Shown: in pieces, positions 31,915-43,171 of the stretch | How positions within the stretch are numbered: the stretch's first letter is position 1 | Layout: every line of letters starts with the position of its first letter | Source: Stictocephala bisonia | Lineage: Eukaryota > Arthropoda > Insecta > Hemiptera > Membracidae | Reading direction: 5' to 3' | DNA length: 64,000 nt | NCBI GenBank assembly: GCA_035578905.1 | Contig: JAQJVL010000005.1 | Span: 4,649,480-4,713,479, forward strand | The notes under the pieces: generated by a model | The model's input: the letters and a program-made list of their open reading frames with translations, nothing else | Database searches by the model: none | What the model was told of the DNA's origin: nothing | Program-made: the position numbers and the translations under genes

Positions 31915-33437
31915 TTCAGCTATCATTAGTTGGGGGGATTTCACTGCACCCAATTCACTAGGTAGACTAAGCAAAATCATGGTTACCTAGGTAAATCCAA
32001 TAATCAACCGAGTGACGAACGCTCTCTCCGTCCGTACGTTCTTGGAAAGCGATAAGATGAGGCCAGCGATAACGGATTTCTAGTAGATAAGGAATACCAC
32101 AATGAATTTAAAAATGATAGGGGAACAGTTTTTAGAGCAATAGAACATTTATCAAGCGGTAATGACGGAAACCAAATAAAATATTGGTAGTGAAGTAACT
32201 GGAAAGATCCAAAACAAGTATTCTCTTATTCGTAGTAAATTGAATGAATAAATTGTCAAACAATAAATTAGGTTAGTATTGATATTACAATTATTTTATG
32301 TTATATTTTATTTTATGAGTCAAATAAGCGCCAACATTTTTAGTATGATATATGCCAGATAACAAAATTATTGGTTGGAAAACTTTCAAATAGTGAACAA
32401 GAATGATTGGGAAAACTTTTAGTGAACTCGAAAGTTTTTTCTTATTGGCTTTTTAATGGAATAAAGATATATTTAGGCCTACTAAAATCAAATTTAATCA
32501 GAATTATCGTTTGTGGTGGATTTTTTTTGGAATTGACGAAAAATATTTCAAAATAGTGTACATGAAAAATAAATAAATATATTACTTAATCTTTTTAAAA
32601 AAATCAATGATTTTTGTCTGTTTTTTATTATGAAAATGTTGTTAAAAACATATTTTTACTGTTTAGAGCTGAAATTGTTTTAGTTGTAATGAGTAAGTTA
32701 TTTTGCCTTTCCTAACAATTCATTATGGTCTCTAGCCCATGAAGTGCTTCTCCAGCTGTTAGGCCTTCTTTGCTTTTATCATTTTATCGGAGACATAAGG
32801 GACCCATCGGATACCCATCCGATCGTGGTATAACCGACTTCCACCGTACTCTTCCTTTTACTTGTATAGTCTTTGTACCCTGCACTTTTTCCTTGGTACG
32901 AGTCTCGTTTATTTTATTGTATAGGCCCTTTGAAAAGATTTTGATTTATGTCACTGACTCTTACGCAACTCACAATGAGAGACTGAGGGATGGGGCATTA
33001 TAAAAGCATAAGAGTAGGGGTATTAACGAAAATAGGTTGCCTAAACTATTTCCTCATGCTGATGGACTAAGAGATAGCACCTTTTTTGTTTGCATGCAGA
33101 TGGGTATTGTCAGAATATGTGTCATGCAAGATGTATTACTTTAAACAATTTCAAGTAATTAAACTGGATAATTGGCAATCAAGGTGTTTTGAGTTAAAAT
33201 AAATGGAGTTCTACACTACTCTTCTAACGGAATGTTGTAGGGATTTTATATTTTCTTACTGCTGACATCAAAGTGATCTTTATGAATTATTATATTTCCT
33301 CACATTAACAACTTTGACAGCACTGTCAGTGTCGTGACTGTTGAGCTCTTGAATATATAATAAATTGCCCAAAATTATCATAAACCTACTTAGACTTAGA
33401 GATTACATTACTTTTTTTTAACTGTTTTTCTTTTAAA
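31915..33437. other. Low-feature DNA
   Basis: No gene is supported. ATCGGAT-ACCC-ATCCGAT forms a small stem near 32807. Confidence 0.4.
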
Positions 33438-33556
33438 ATGGAAAACTTAGTGTGCTCTAAATACTCACGGCCCTTGAAATACTTGTTTTTCATTATTGTT
33501 AACTCCAAAAACTTCTTCATAACCATTCATTTATGGTATCCACTCATCCACTTTAG

Positions 33557-33659
33557 AATAATCTTCCCGATGGTACAAGGGACTGGCCGTTTTGGACTGC
33601 AGTCTTGTTACGAGCCTTACGGGATTGATGGATTCAAGTGTTGTAAATGTACAACATGA
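33557..33659 (+). CDS. Possible terminal exon, Cys-rich C-terminus, product unknown
   Basis: After an acceptor-like CCACTTTAG a frame of one base plus 33 codons ends TGA at 33659. It encodes GTGRFGLQSCYEPYG then GFKCCKCTT. GC content rises across it, and an AATAAA follows at 33940 with ~280 nt between, a plausible 3' UTR. I cannot identify the protein or an upstream exon; a short chance ORF is possible. Confidence 0.28.
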
Positions 33660-33939
33660 TGTTACAATAATCATGATGAATCTTGATAATGCATTTTAGT
33701 ATTCATTATCTATAAATTTAAATCTCATTTGATCTATATTTGTCTAATAAAATGTACAAATTGCCTTTCTATTGTTGTTTATAAATTTATTTGTAGTAAA
33801 ATTTCATATTTGTTCTTTTAAGGATTATATTTGGTGTGTGTGTATGAATACATACATATATGTATTAATGAATTTTATTTCTCATTATATTTAGGTGTAA
33901 GAGTAGTTGTAACCTTGTAATTTTTCTTATTTTTAATTC

Positions 33940-33945
33940 AATAAA
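33940..33945 (+). terminator. AATAAA polyadenylation signal candidate
   Basis: TTCAATAAAGAC is followed by a T-rich run. It could end the transcript of the candidate exon at 33557-33659, or be a LINE tail. Confidence 0.35.
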
Positions 33946-34188
33946 GACAATTTTATTTCATTATCATCTTTAACAGCACACATTACTCTTGTTTCAACAT
34001 TTTTCACTCATGACAAATCTTTGTTGGTCAGGAAAAATACATACACTTAGACAGATACTACTCTATAACATTACAGTCATTCAAATAGTGATTACAACTG
34101 AAAATTCATATAAATTTATGTAGAGAATCTACCGAGCTGATTGTAGTGTCAAATTATGGGGGAACACACCAAATTTTGACTTGTATAG

Positions 34189-35292
34189 TTTGCATCTACA
34201 GAATCGCACTATAACGATTGCTAGTGGCTGTTGCTTTGAAAATGGCAGTCTGAACGGAGTTAGGACTTGAGCGTAATAACTATGTGTTTTGGTTTTAAGA
34301 ATCAATTTGACGACAAAAGTTCAGTTAATTTCTGTACCATGTACGCTAAAGATCCCCCTAGTAAGCGTACAATTTATGAGTTGTATAAATGTATTACAGA
34401 AACAGGGTTCTTAGTAAAGAATAAGATATTATCTGAAATACTAAATAAGAACAATTTCATCACAAGCATATCTGATGAAGCTGTTGAGCAATTTAGGCAA
34501 AGTTCTGTCAACAGCCATACAAAATCGACCCAGTGTGTTTCCCAAGCGCTGCATGTTCCACAGATGACTGATGTGTTGAAAAATTATGGCATTTGATACT
34601 GCATAATGTACCAGAAATAGTGACGAGTTGACGTTGTTTATCTTAAGTGGTCTACACATAGCCTAACTGTAGATCTGTCGTAGGGAAAATTTTCATGAAA
34701 CATTGGAACTTGTTCATGATAACCCTAAGCTTAATGTTATTTGTGCATTGAGCAAAGCAAAAGTCTATGGGCCCTTTATTTTCAAGAAAGAACGATCTAT
34801 TATATAGTTTACCTGAATATGCTGGAAAACATTAATACCACAGATTGATGAGGATGACCAAGAACGAAATGTTTACTTCGCTCCCTTACTTAGGTCTGTG
34901 TCAAAGATTTTCTCAACAACTGCTTTCCAGGTCAATTGATTGGTAATGATGCGCCGATTGCATGGCCCCCAGACCTGATACCCCTTGATTTTCTCTTTGG
35001 GTATTAATCAAGGTTTGTAGATCCCTTACTGGCTTCTCTTCTGAGATCAGAGCAAAAATGTTTGCCTCAGCTGAGAAAGTTAGATTGCAATGTTTCTGTG
35101 ACTTTGAAAAGAAATTACTTCAGATAGGATTAGTGCAGGATAACCAATGGAAGTCGCATAGAACATCTTTAGTTTAAGATAAAAAAAACATTAAACTTAC
35201 AAAATAATACTAATATAAGATATATAGGTTCTTTGAATAAATTTATGTGAATTTTTAAAATTGTAAAGTCCCTTTAAAATCACCCTGTGTAT
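34189..35292 (+). pseudogene. Decayed mariner-like transposase
   Basis: An N-terminal helix-turn-helix is readable at 34267-34596 (MYAKDPPSKRTIYELY, ITETGFL, then ISDEAVEQFRQ). After frameshifts there are KVYGPFIFKE near 34770, a PQIDEDD segment near 34840 and an IGNDAPIAWPPDLIPLDFLF-like third block near 34950. This order matches Tc1/mariner-superfamily transposases. Many stops make it dead. The right end reads TTTAAAATCACCCTG near 35290, an ACAGGGTG-type terminus. Confidence 0.7.
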
Positions 35293-35394
35293 AGGCATGT
35301 TTTACAATAGGCTTTTGAATCGTTGCTCCTATTGTACTGAAGCTGTACAATTAACTGTTCTTTGAGAGTTATTTGTTGTTATTGAATTTTTCAT

Positions 35395-35870
35395 GATTGG
35401 TAGAAAATGGCTAGAGATTTCCAATCAACGCTTAAAATGTTTTAAGGAACAAACACGTTTTGACAAGTATAAAAAAAACTCAAGTCGTCTTCAGGTTTTA
35501 CTTACTACCTTAGCCTATATTTAAAATTATTTTTTTCTTAGTGCATAATAATTAAAGAAATCCTTAAAAACTACATGCATATAGACAACGGTTTACTGTA
35601 TTTTGTTATAATTGTTGTTGTGTGGATAGTTTGTAAGAACAGTCAGCTACAAGACTTAAGCAGTGGTCTACAAGCATGTAATTTTTAAGGTTTTCTTCAA
35701 TTATTATGAGTTAAAATAATTGAGTTAAAATTAGTTTTAAGTGTAGGCTAAGGTATAAAGTAACACCTGAAGGCCACAGGAGTTCTTTATACCCGTTAAA
35801 ACATGTTTGTTCCTTAAACACTAAAAGCATTGGAAATCTCCAATAATTTTCTACCAGTCACTTTACAGTT
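35395..35870. mobile_element. Foldback MITE, almost entirely palindromic
   Basis: Arms 35395-~35589 and ~35668-35870 are imperfect reverse complements, joined by an ~80-bp loop. Matching blocks include TGGTAGAAAAT, GAGATTTCCAAT, AAGGAACAAACA, CCTTAGCCTA and CATAATAATT. It has no coding and lies ~550 bp upstream of the TUSC2 ATG. Family not identified. Confidence 0.85.
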
Positions 35871-36423
35871 GGTTGAATTACATATTATATCATAATTTGC
35901 ACAACACATACCTTGCTTTAATATGTAAAAATATTATATCTATTTTTTTATATCTATTACTGTTGTATTGAATACAATTCTTACACTTTAGTACCGTGTT
36001 TGTGTAAAATATGGTTTCTTGATATTTTTGGGAAACAATTACATGCTTATTGGGTCAAGAGTTATCATCGCACTTACCTGTTTCTAATTTCTAATATTAT
36101 AATTTAGAATAATTTTTCAAATTAAAATTTATTTTCTTTGCAGAACTCTTGAATATCATGAATAAGAACTTAATTATAAAGTGATTTTACTGTTCATTTT
36201 TATTTATTTCACTTCACTGTAAATTTATGGGTTTTATTATTATTTAATGTTGTCTAATACTTTGTAGGTTATAACCGCTCTTTCTTTATTTGAAAAATAG
36301 TTGTATGATTCATTTATCCTAATAGTCTATATAAAAAAAAGTGTTTTATGAAATGGTTTTTTTTCAGTGATGTGTCATGACACTATCATTTGAGGGATAT
36401 TGATAGGTTGGTTTCATATTGTC
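35871..36423 (+). promoter_or_regulatory. TUSC2 5' flank with probable 5'-UTR acceptor
   Basis: GGTTTTTTTTCAG at 36355-36367 is a strong splice acceptor 56 nt before the TUSC2 ATG. The first coding exon therefore probably begins at 36368 with a 56-nt leader, and a non-coding first exon and the promoter lie further upstream, not located. Confidence 0.5.
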
Positions 36424-36575
36424 ATGGGTGCAAACGGATCTAAACTTGTAAAAAAGATTGTTTCACCATTCAACTCCTCCTCAAACTCCGGAGGATATAC
36501 AGACTATGAATCACATCGACAGAATTTAGAATCAAATAGAATGATTTCAGGACCAATAGTTCTATCAAGGCAAGG
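36424..36575 (+). CDS. TUSC2: TUSC2 coding exon 1
   Basis: It encodes residues 1-50 plus two bases, starting at ATGGGTGCAAAC and ending CAAGG before GTAAGT. It contains the myristoylation signal and the variable linker. Confidence 0.93.
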
Positions 36576-39500
36576 GTAAGTTGAATCTAATCTTGTAAGA
36601 TTAATTCAAATCCTGTAAGTTAATCCAAATGTGAGATTTGGAATTGTACATTTGTTTCATTTGGTATATAGTTACAAAATATACTTTAGCACCATATTTA
36701 AATTTGCTGAACTTGTTAATATTGGGATGGTTAAGAATATGATCTTAAACAGAAAACAAGCCACTAGAGTTGATTTATTTAATACGTGTTACTTCTAAAT
36801 TATCTATCCTCAAAAACAAATTATATACTCTACTAACTGATGCTGTAGTCAGTTACTTTAAGTTTATAAAGAATATAAGCATAGTATGCAACAGTATATT
36901 CTATTCTAAATGCATATATCTTGATTATATCAGCTTCAGATTTAAGACAATAGCAAATATATGGTTTATGCGGAACTAGAACAGCACCACTGTGCTAGAG
37001 GATAGGTCAAGAGAAAAAAAGTTGGTAAAATCTTGTACATACTCATAATACGTGGTGAATCTTGGATATGATTAAATATTTTACCTTAGTTTTATGACAA
37101 CATGGATTAAAATTCACAGCAGGATTCACTGGGACAAAAAAACATTAAAAATAACAATTACAACAACTAGTATATAATCTTGCAAGGTTTTACAAGTAAG
37201 AATACTGTTATTGTTAAGATTTCTTATGTGGCTTCACAGGTAGAGGATCGATAAAGACTGACGAAGCTGTATTTCTGGTTGTGGCCACAGGGCAGTTTTT
37301 GTGGAGAAGAAAGGGGTAGTGAGAAATTAACAATGACAGCAGTTTTATTTAAAACCATATATTACATGATAGAAATATCTTTATAAAGAGGATTATCTAC
37401 ATTCTTCATATTAAAACTAAATATGGTACACATCATCAACTAATTAATATATTTGTATAAGTTCAAAAATGGACAGCAAATCATATGTTATATTTAAAAA
37501 TCACTGGTGGACCCAAATAGTATCAGAAAACATAAACCAGAGTTGATTACACTTGAGTTCCTGAGAAAATTGCCCGCATTGGATTTGTTACTGAAACAAA
37601 TTCTGGCTGTCAAATGATTAATGACAACAACAGAGTTTCCTGGAAGAAATGCAATCCTTGTTAGATAATTATCTAACAAGTGCCGATACATAAATGCCCT
37701 GTTTGATTGTGACTTATGTATGGGGATTAATATATTTTTGAAATAGGTCCAGAGGATTATTTTAATTTTACTGTATAAGTCTAGTTACTGGGATATTAAA
37801 AATAGTCTATAGATTAAAAATACATAGTTTTTTTATTATATTAGGAGTGATAGGTCATAAGTAAACTTACCTAAGAAGAAAAGTCCACTAACACCTCAGT
37901 AGTAATAAAAAAAATCAATAATGACACATTTTGTACAAATTTTCTGTGCCACTGGCACTTTCCTCAGGTGAGTAGAGTGAGAGAATGGACTTGTCTTCTT
38001 AATTAAGTTTGCTGGTGTCCTATCTCTCCTAAAATATTAATTCCTGGCCTAGTGTCCTATAACCTAACCTAAATACATAGTTTAAAATTCATCTTATCTG
38101 TTGTTCATTTTACAGATCCATGTTCTTTGATGAGGATGGAGATTTGGCACATGAATTTTACGAAGAGGTGAAGCCAAATAAAAGAGGTTCAAAAGCAAAA
38201 ATGAAAAGAATACAGACTAATTTGGTTCCTCAGGTAAGAAAAAGCTTAACATTGGTGTAAAAATACTTACCAAACCATTGATCATTTGCAGTTTAAATAT
38301 TCTTCTCCCAACCTCATCCATTGTGATGGATTCAGTTCCGTAGATTCTGGCATTTTTATCACATTTTTATGTGTAAGAGGTGGTTGGGTCAACAAGAATG
38401 TAGTGGACACTTTATAATAATCACTATTTTATCCACCAATTTTTTTATTTGTCAGAGATGGAGAAAAAGTGATATGTGCATACTGTGTCTGAGGGATTGC
38501 TTCACCTCAGTATACATGATTCATCTGTATAAATAGTAGTTATACATGATTCATCTGTCTGGACCTTGACGGTTCCCCGCTATCGGCCATCAAGGCTGGT
38601 GGTGCAGAGCAAGCATTATTTTACGAATGTGTCAGCTGTTTCCAATTTCACTCTTTTGAACAAACTCCTTTAGACTTTTTAATCCTAAATAGTGTTGTGT
38701 GTAAATAGCAATATTCTTTAGAACGCTTCAAAAACAGCATGTTTATTGAAAATTCTTTAAAATTAGAAGTAATCAAGTGATTAAGTAAGGGTGAAAATGA
38801 AAACCCAAGCAAGTTTATAGTCTTCTCATGTTTTCCTCAGCCAGTCCTGTTGGTCAGTCTGAGGAGATTAAAGTTAGAGAGGATGAAAATGAATAAAAAG
38901 GAAACAGTGAGTATTGGGTTCTCCACTCAGATGCCTCGACTTTGTTTGGTATCACAAAACTGTACATAGAGCAATATTCTGCTTAACCCCAGCAGGTATT
39001 AATATTTAGGACCAGGTATCATTTTGCTTCCACGTATGAGGGTCATATTAAAAGTAAGTTACACCATTTTTTAAAATCCTTTTGGTCAGTAGCTTAAGAC
39101 TGAAAGTCACAGGGTAAATGAAACATTTTTATTGATTGTAAGCAACTACATGCAATTGACAAGGTCAAGATAACTACAAACTAAAATGTCTAAATGAAAT
39201 CTTTCCATACAAAAACATAACTGGTTTTTGTAAATAAAATTTCAAAATTATCTTAACTCCAAAAACCATACAAGTATTTGCGTCTGAGTGTAGTGACAGC
39301 ACTGTAAAATTCCTATGCGCTTATATTGATTGATTGATCGATCGGTCAGTCAGACTCAATCCAATATGAAGACTCACTTGTTCCTTCCGCCAATTGTGAG
39401 GTTTTGCACAAAAACAAAAATGCTATCGAAATACATCCTGAATTGTGGTTTTGGTGGAAATGGGATTTCAAAACCAATGGTGTCTCATTGGATTGAATCA

Positions 39501-41089
39501 TTCATTAAAGGATGAGAAACATTGTCTAATAAATAATAAAGTGGCCACCTTTCCACTTCTCGCAAAGCTGTTGTTGAAGACGTCAGAAAGGTCATTGACA
39601 CCGGTTAGCGCCTAATCCTTGACAAAATCCTTGGTTGACTGCCTTCAAATGTTCAGATAAGCCTTGCGTCACTCTACAGGATTATCCATGATGTTTTTCA
39701 AATTTCCAAAGTTGTGTAAGAAGGGTTTCACGCTTGGTTACAGAACAATACAAAGAGCCGAGAGTTGATGGGGCCTTGCAGTTTCAACAATTTTTGATGA
39801 TGAGGAAGGTTGTTTATTTGATCGAATAGTGACACATGATGAGACATGGATCCATCATGGGACGCCTGAATCCAAGAGACTGAGAAGGATGTGGAAAGAT
39901 CAAACACAAAAAGCAAAAGGTGTGGAATTTGCTGGAAAAACTATGGCAACAGTCTTTCGGGATATCAAAAGTGTGTTATTGATTGAATATCGTTTTCGTG
40001 GGACTACAATAACAGCAGCTTGATATTTTGAGTTATTGCAATGACTAAGAAAAGCAATTCATTTCATAAGAAGGGGATAGTTGATAAACAAGTGTGTTTG
40101 TTCCATGACAACGCTCCCCCATTCACTGCTCGTCAGATCGAAGACCTTGAGGACTTTCAATGGGATGTTTTCAGACATCCACTTTACTCCCCCGACTCTG
40201 CACCAAGTGACTTTCATCTTTTTCCGCAACTGAAACAACATCTTGGTGGAAGACACTTCGCAAATGATGACAAGTTAAAAGAAGAGGTTGAAAGATGGCT
40301 AAAAAATATGGTGCCAGAATGATATGACTATGGACTGAAAAGAATTTTGCTACATTACCAAAAATGTGTTGAAATTGATGGAAATTATGGAGAAAAATAA
40401 GGTAAACCTACAAGTTTAAAAATATATAATTACACTTTTTTTGTGCTTTTTATTTTTTTTAACCGTGTAACTTACTTTTGAGATGACCCTCATAGAACTG
40501 TGTACTGAGTAATCTATGTACTGTTCAAAAAATAATGTGCAGTGTTGTATTTGATTTTTTATTTCTTGCAATTTTCATAAATGTACATTAGTAGTTATTA
40601 CAATAATTGAAACTGTTAATTTATTTTCTAAATAAAATCCTCATTTTGAGTTTTGGGCAACAAAAGTTTAAGCTGGACCTTCACATTTCTTTCTTGTTTA
40701 TCTTGTACGTTTCTTTGTTTAAGATGCAATCCACAGGCAGTTGTCCTGGTATAGTTAAAGTTAAAACAATGTAAATACTGTTAGTCTGATTCATGTAAAT
40801 TATATTTTAAGAATAGAAGTTAATCCTGTGGAGGAAAGCTACAAAGACACTGGTTCTGATTCCTATAGGCTTCCTTTAAGTGCATAACTGATATGCACAG
40901 AATCAAAATCATTTAATTCACTTTCAATGCTCTATTCAGTAGATATACAATCAATATCTCTTCTGTTAGTGTGCCAGACATTCTTGACTACTCCTATTAA
41001 TTTGTGATCTTGGTATGTTTCAGGGAGAAGTTGCTTATCAGTCCCCAAGGCTCCATTCTGACTACCCTGTCATACTTCATCAAGTTTGA
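36424..41089 (+). CDS. TUSC2: TUSC2 (FUS1) homologue, three coding exons, 111 aa
   Basis: The join is 36424-36575, 38116-38233 and 41024-41089. All four splice sites are canonical (GG/GTAAGT, TTTACAG/A, CAG/GTAAGA, TTTCAG/GGA) and the phases agree. The product has 111 residues, against 110 in human TUSC2. It starts MGANGSK, a good N-myristoylation signal (Gly2, Ser6). A variable Ser/Gly-rich segment is followed by the conserved core SMFFDEDGDLAHEFYEE, a basic linker, NLVPQGEV and the end PRLHSDYPVIL. In mammals this small myristoylated protein acts at mitochondria in calcium handling and apoptosis. Intron 1 holds a MITE and a 24-bp palindrome; intron 2 holds a mariner. The gene looks intact. 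Confidence 0.95.
37657..37680. repeat. 24-bp perfect palindrome in TUSC2 intron 1
   Basis: Each 12-base half reads CTTGTTAGATAA on its own strand with no spacer. It could be a dimeric protein site or an excision footprint; no function is known. Confidence 0.8.
37841..38033. mobile_element. Small MITE in TUSC2 intron 1
   Basis: Imperfect ~48-bp inverted repeats, starting TTAGGAG(T/A)GATAGG, bound a ~193-bp sequence. Its right end lies ~80 bp upstream of the exon 2 acceptor. Family unknown. Confidence 0.65.
38116..38233 (+). CDS. TUSC2: TUSC2 coding exon 2
   Basis: It encodes residues 51-90, the most conserved part: FFDEDGDLAHEFYEE and the basic segment before NLVPQ. It lies between TTTTACAG and GTAAGA. 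Confidence 0.95.
39037..40492 (+). mobile_element. mariner element in TUSC2 intron 2
   Basis: The 1456-bp element has terminal inverted repeats starting TGAGGGTCAT and sharing AAAAGTAAGTTACAC, with TA duplicated outside (39035-39036 and 40493-40494). Length, TA target and the internal transposase all fit mariner. It lies in the same orientation as TUSC2. Confidence 0.95.
39375..40390 (+). pseudogene. Broken mariner transposase
   Basis: The frame runs from a readable DNA-binding half (LPSNVQISLASLYRIIHDV near 39650) to the catalytic half. THDETWIHHGTPESK (39830), CLFHDNAPPFTARQ (40098) and YSPDSAPSDFHLFPQLK (40186) hold the three Asp of a DD34D triad. Several stops and at least two frameshifts separate these blocks, and catalytic segments lie in two frames (39829-40023 and 40041-40322). 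The copy cannot make an active enzyme. Confidence 0.93.
41024..41089 (+). CDS. TUSC2: TUSC2 coding exon 3
   Basis: It encodes the last 21 residues, GEVAYQSPRLHSDYPVILHQV, split here as GEVAYQSPRL and HSDYPVILHQV, then TGA. The acceptor is GGTATGTTTCAG. Confidence 0.93.
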   Translation, partial: GEVAYQSPRLHSDYPVILHQV

Positions 41090-41224
41090 TCTCACCTTCT
41101 CACTTTTTTGTTTCTATAACCAAGAACAAATATGTTTTTACTTGTTTTTTTAATATTTGAGGTAAGTGATTTATATTTTAAATGTTTAAGGTTGTATTGT
41201 TGCCAAGCTACAATTTATAATTCA

Positions 41225-41375
41225 CAAAATCCCAAAATGAAGGCTTCAGACAGCAGAATGCAAAGTCTAAGGTTTGAATACCCAACTGAGCTGATGGGTA
41301 TTCAACTCAGACTTCATTCATTGAATAAAGTTTATACTCAAGCGTGGAAACCACGTTAACTGACGAGTGAAGTTT
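41225..41375 (+). repeat. tRNA-derived SINE downstream of TUSC2
   Basis: It has a B box (GGTTTGAATACCC), the AAGGCTTCAGAC region and the tail TCATTGAATAAAG...CGAGTGAAGT shared with the copy at 52371. The A box is decayed. Confidence 0.8.
41324..41329 (+). terminator. AATAAA within the SINE, candidate TUSC2 poly(A) signal
   Basis: It is the first AATAAA after the TUSC2 stop, 234 nt downstream. It belongs to the SINE consensus tail, so if used, the SINE supplies the gene's polyadenylation signal. The next AATAAA is at 41453. Confidence 0.45.
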
Positions 41376-41744
41376 AAATGTAAAAATAATTATTTCTTGG
41401 CCTCTTTTATCTATTAGTTTAGCTAATAATGTATTTAAAATCCTGCAGAGATTAATAAAGTGGGAGTTTAGAAACCGTAAGTCCAGAAATGTGGAATACC
41501 TTGAAAAACAGGCAAATGAAAATTAGTTGATTCTGTTTGTGATACTACAAAAAGAAGCACAAAACAATTCCAGATAAATGCTTTTAGATTGCAATTACGA
41601 AATATCCTCAAGATTAATATACAATATATGGTAAGACCAACTAGAAAAGGAATTGGGAGAATAATGGTCGGTTGTTGACCTAAAAGCTGCCCGGACCAAA
41701 CAATTACACTTAAACTAATCGTGGACATTTAAAAAAAGACAACA

Positions 41745-42840
41745 GCATTTATCAATAGCATTCATTGACTTCAAAAAGGCTTACAATAGCATCCACAGAC
41801 AATCTATGTTGAAAATACTTAGAGACTTAGGATCTCGCCACAAGCAGGTAAAAATGATTACATTGATACTAACAAACCCAAACAAAGTAAATTTTAGGAC
41901 AGAAACATCAAAACCATTTTTAATTAACACAGGACTCAGACAGAAATTAACTCTGTCCATTATTATTCAATTGTAATTTGGAATATGTAATCAGAAAATA
42001 GGAAAAACCAAACACAAGGAACATAAAAAAGGAGCAGGAAAATCAGTGAACAATCAAACTCTGTAGGATTTGCTGATGATATAATATTATTAGCCAACAA
42101 GGTTCCAGATGCAATGGTATAAATTGAAAACTTAGAGAAATTATCAAGGAAAATAGGCTTGAAGGTTTCATTTGAAAAACTAAGATACTGGTCGGTCACT
42201 GAACCACTTATTAATGACAAATTCAATATCAACCGACAATGGATCGATGCTGTAAAAGAATTTAAACACTTGGAGGAAGCCATACAGAACAATGGGAACG
42301 AAAAAATAGCGCAGGAGAAAAGAACAAAAAACTAGGAAACTCAGATCAGCTAACACAAAATGCGTCCAACCAGATGTCACATAATGTTGTGAAATGCTAT
42401 TTAAACCATACCAACATTTTTTTTAAAAAGAACGGGCAGAATATTAAAAATTGAAAGAAGAATAATTAGAACTTACACAAACAAAAAAACCCCACACAGA
42501 AGAAGATTGGATGTTAATACCCAGTGATGAAGTATACAAGGAAATTGAAAGAAGAAGAATTAGAACATGTACAATCTAAAACTCCACACAGAAGAAGGAG
42601 AGATTAATCCTGAAAAATGAAGTATACAAGGAAACAGAACTGACCACAGATTATAGGTGAAAAAAAAGAAAATACTTTTGCCATAGGATGCCTTACAATA
42701 ACTAAACAAATCGTAACAAAACTGAGCAAACTAAAGGCAAAATGAAATTGGCTAAAACAAATACTTGAAAACATGAAAGAACTTAATTTAACAAAGGGAG
42801 TCCTAATGAATAAAATTAAAGTAGTAAAAGACAATTAAAT
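41745..42840 (+). pseudogene. Decayed LINE reverse transcriptase
   Basis: LFIDFKKAYNSIHRQSMLKIL (split as FIDFKKAYNS and IHRQSMLKIL) near 41757, a GLRQ block near 41935, a FADD-equivalent AGDD... region near 42065 and a KIGLKVSFEK block near 42150 follow reverse transcriptase order. Later RRLDVNT and similar segments match LINE C-termini. Stops and frameshifts are frequent. The style DFKKAYDSIHR suggests a lineage different from the LINE at 1-4805. Confidence 0.8.
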
Positions 42841-43027
42841 ACGATTCACACCAAAATAGATAAAAGAACTACAGCAGTGATGGTATTTTCAGAAGCAGAG
42901 CTACAATGGAGATTGCAGAGAATGAAAGAATCCTGCGGAGGTATAAAGTCAAAAAACACTAAAAGACAATTCAGAAGACTAAAGTGATCTTATGATGATC
43001 TTAAAAGCAACATAAAATTATATATTT

Positions 43028-43171
43028 CTATTACATGCTCATTTTCCCACTGATAATTTTTAAACTTTACATACTTTTTGATAAACATCAATAATGTATG
43101 TATAAAGTTTGAAAATTCTGAAGTTTAAAAATGATCAGTGGGGAAATGAGGATGTAATGGGAATTAAAATG
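43028..43171. repeat. ~140-bp imperfect palindrome
   Basis: ATTACATGCTCATTTTCCC then ACTGAT on the left pairs with ATCAGTGGGGAAATGAGGAT then GTAAT on the right; an inner stem, TTTAAACTTTACATAC with GTATGTATAAAGTTT, is nested. It may be a tiny foldback element. Confidence 0.65.

Noticed and set aside
36770..36979. 69-codon frame in TUSC2 intron 1
   Set aside because: AT-rich chance frame with no start context or similarity.
41468..42834. Several minus-strand frames rich in Phe and Leu
   Set aside because: They are antisense shadows of the decayed plus-strand LINE polymerase.
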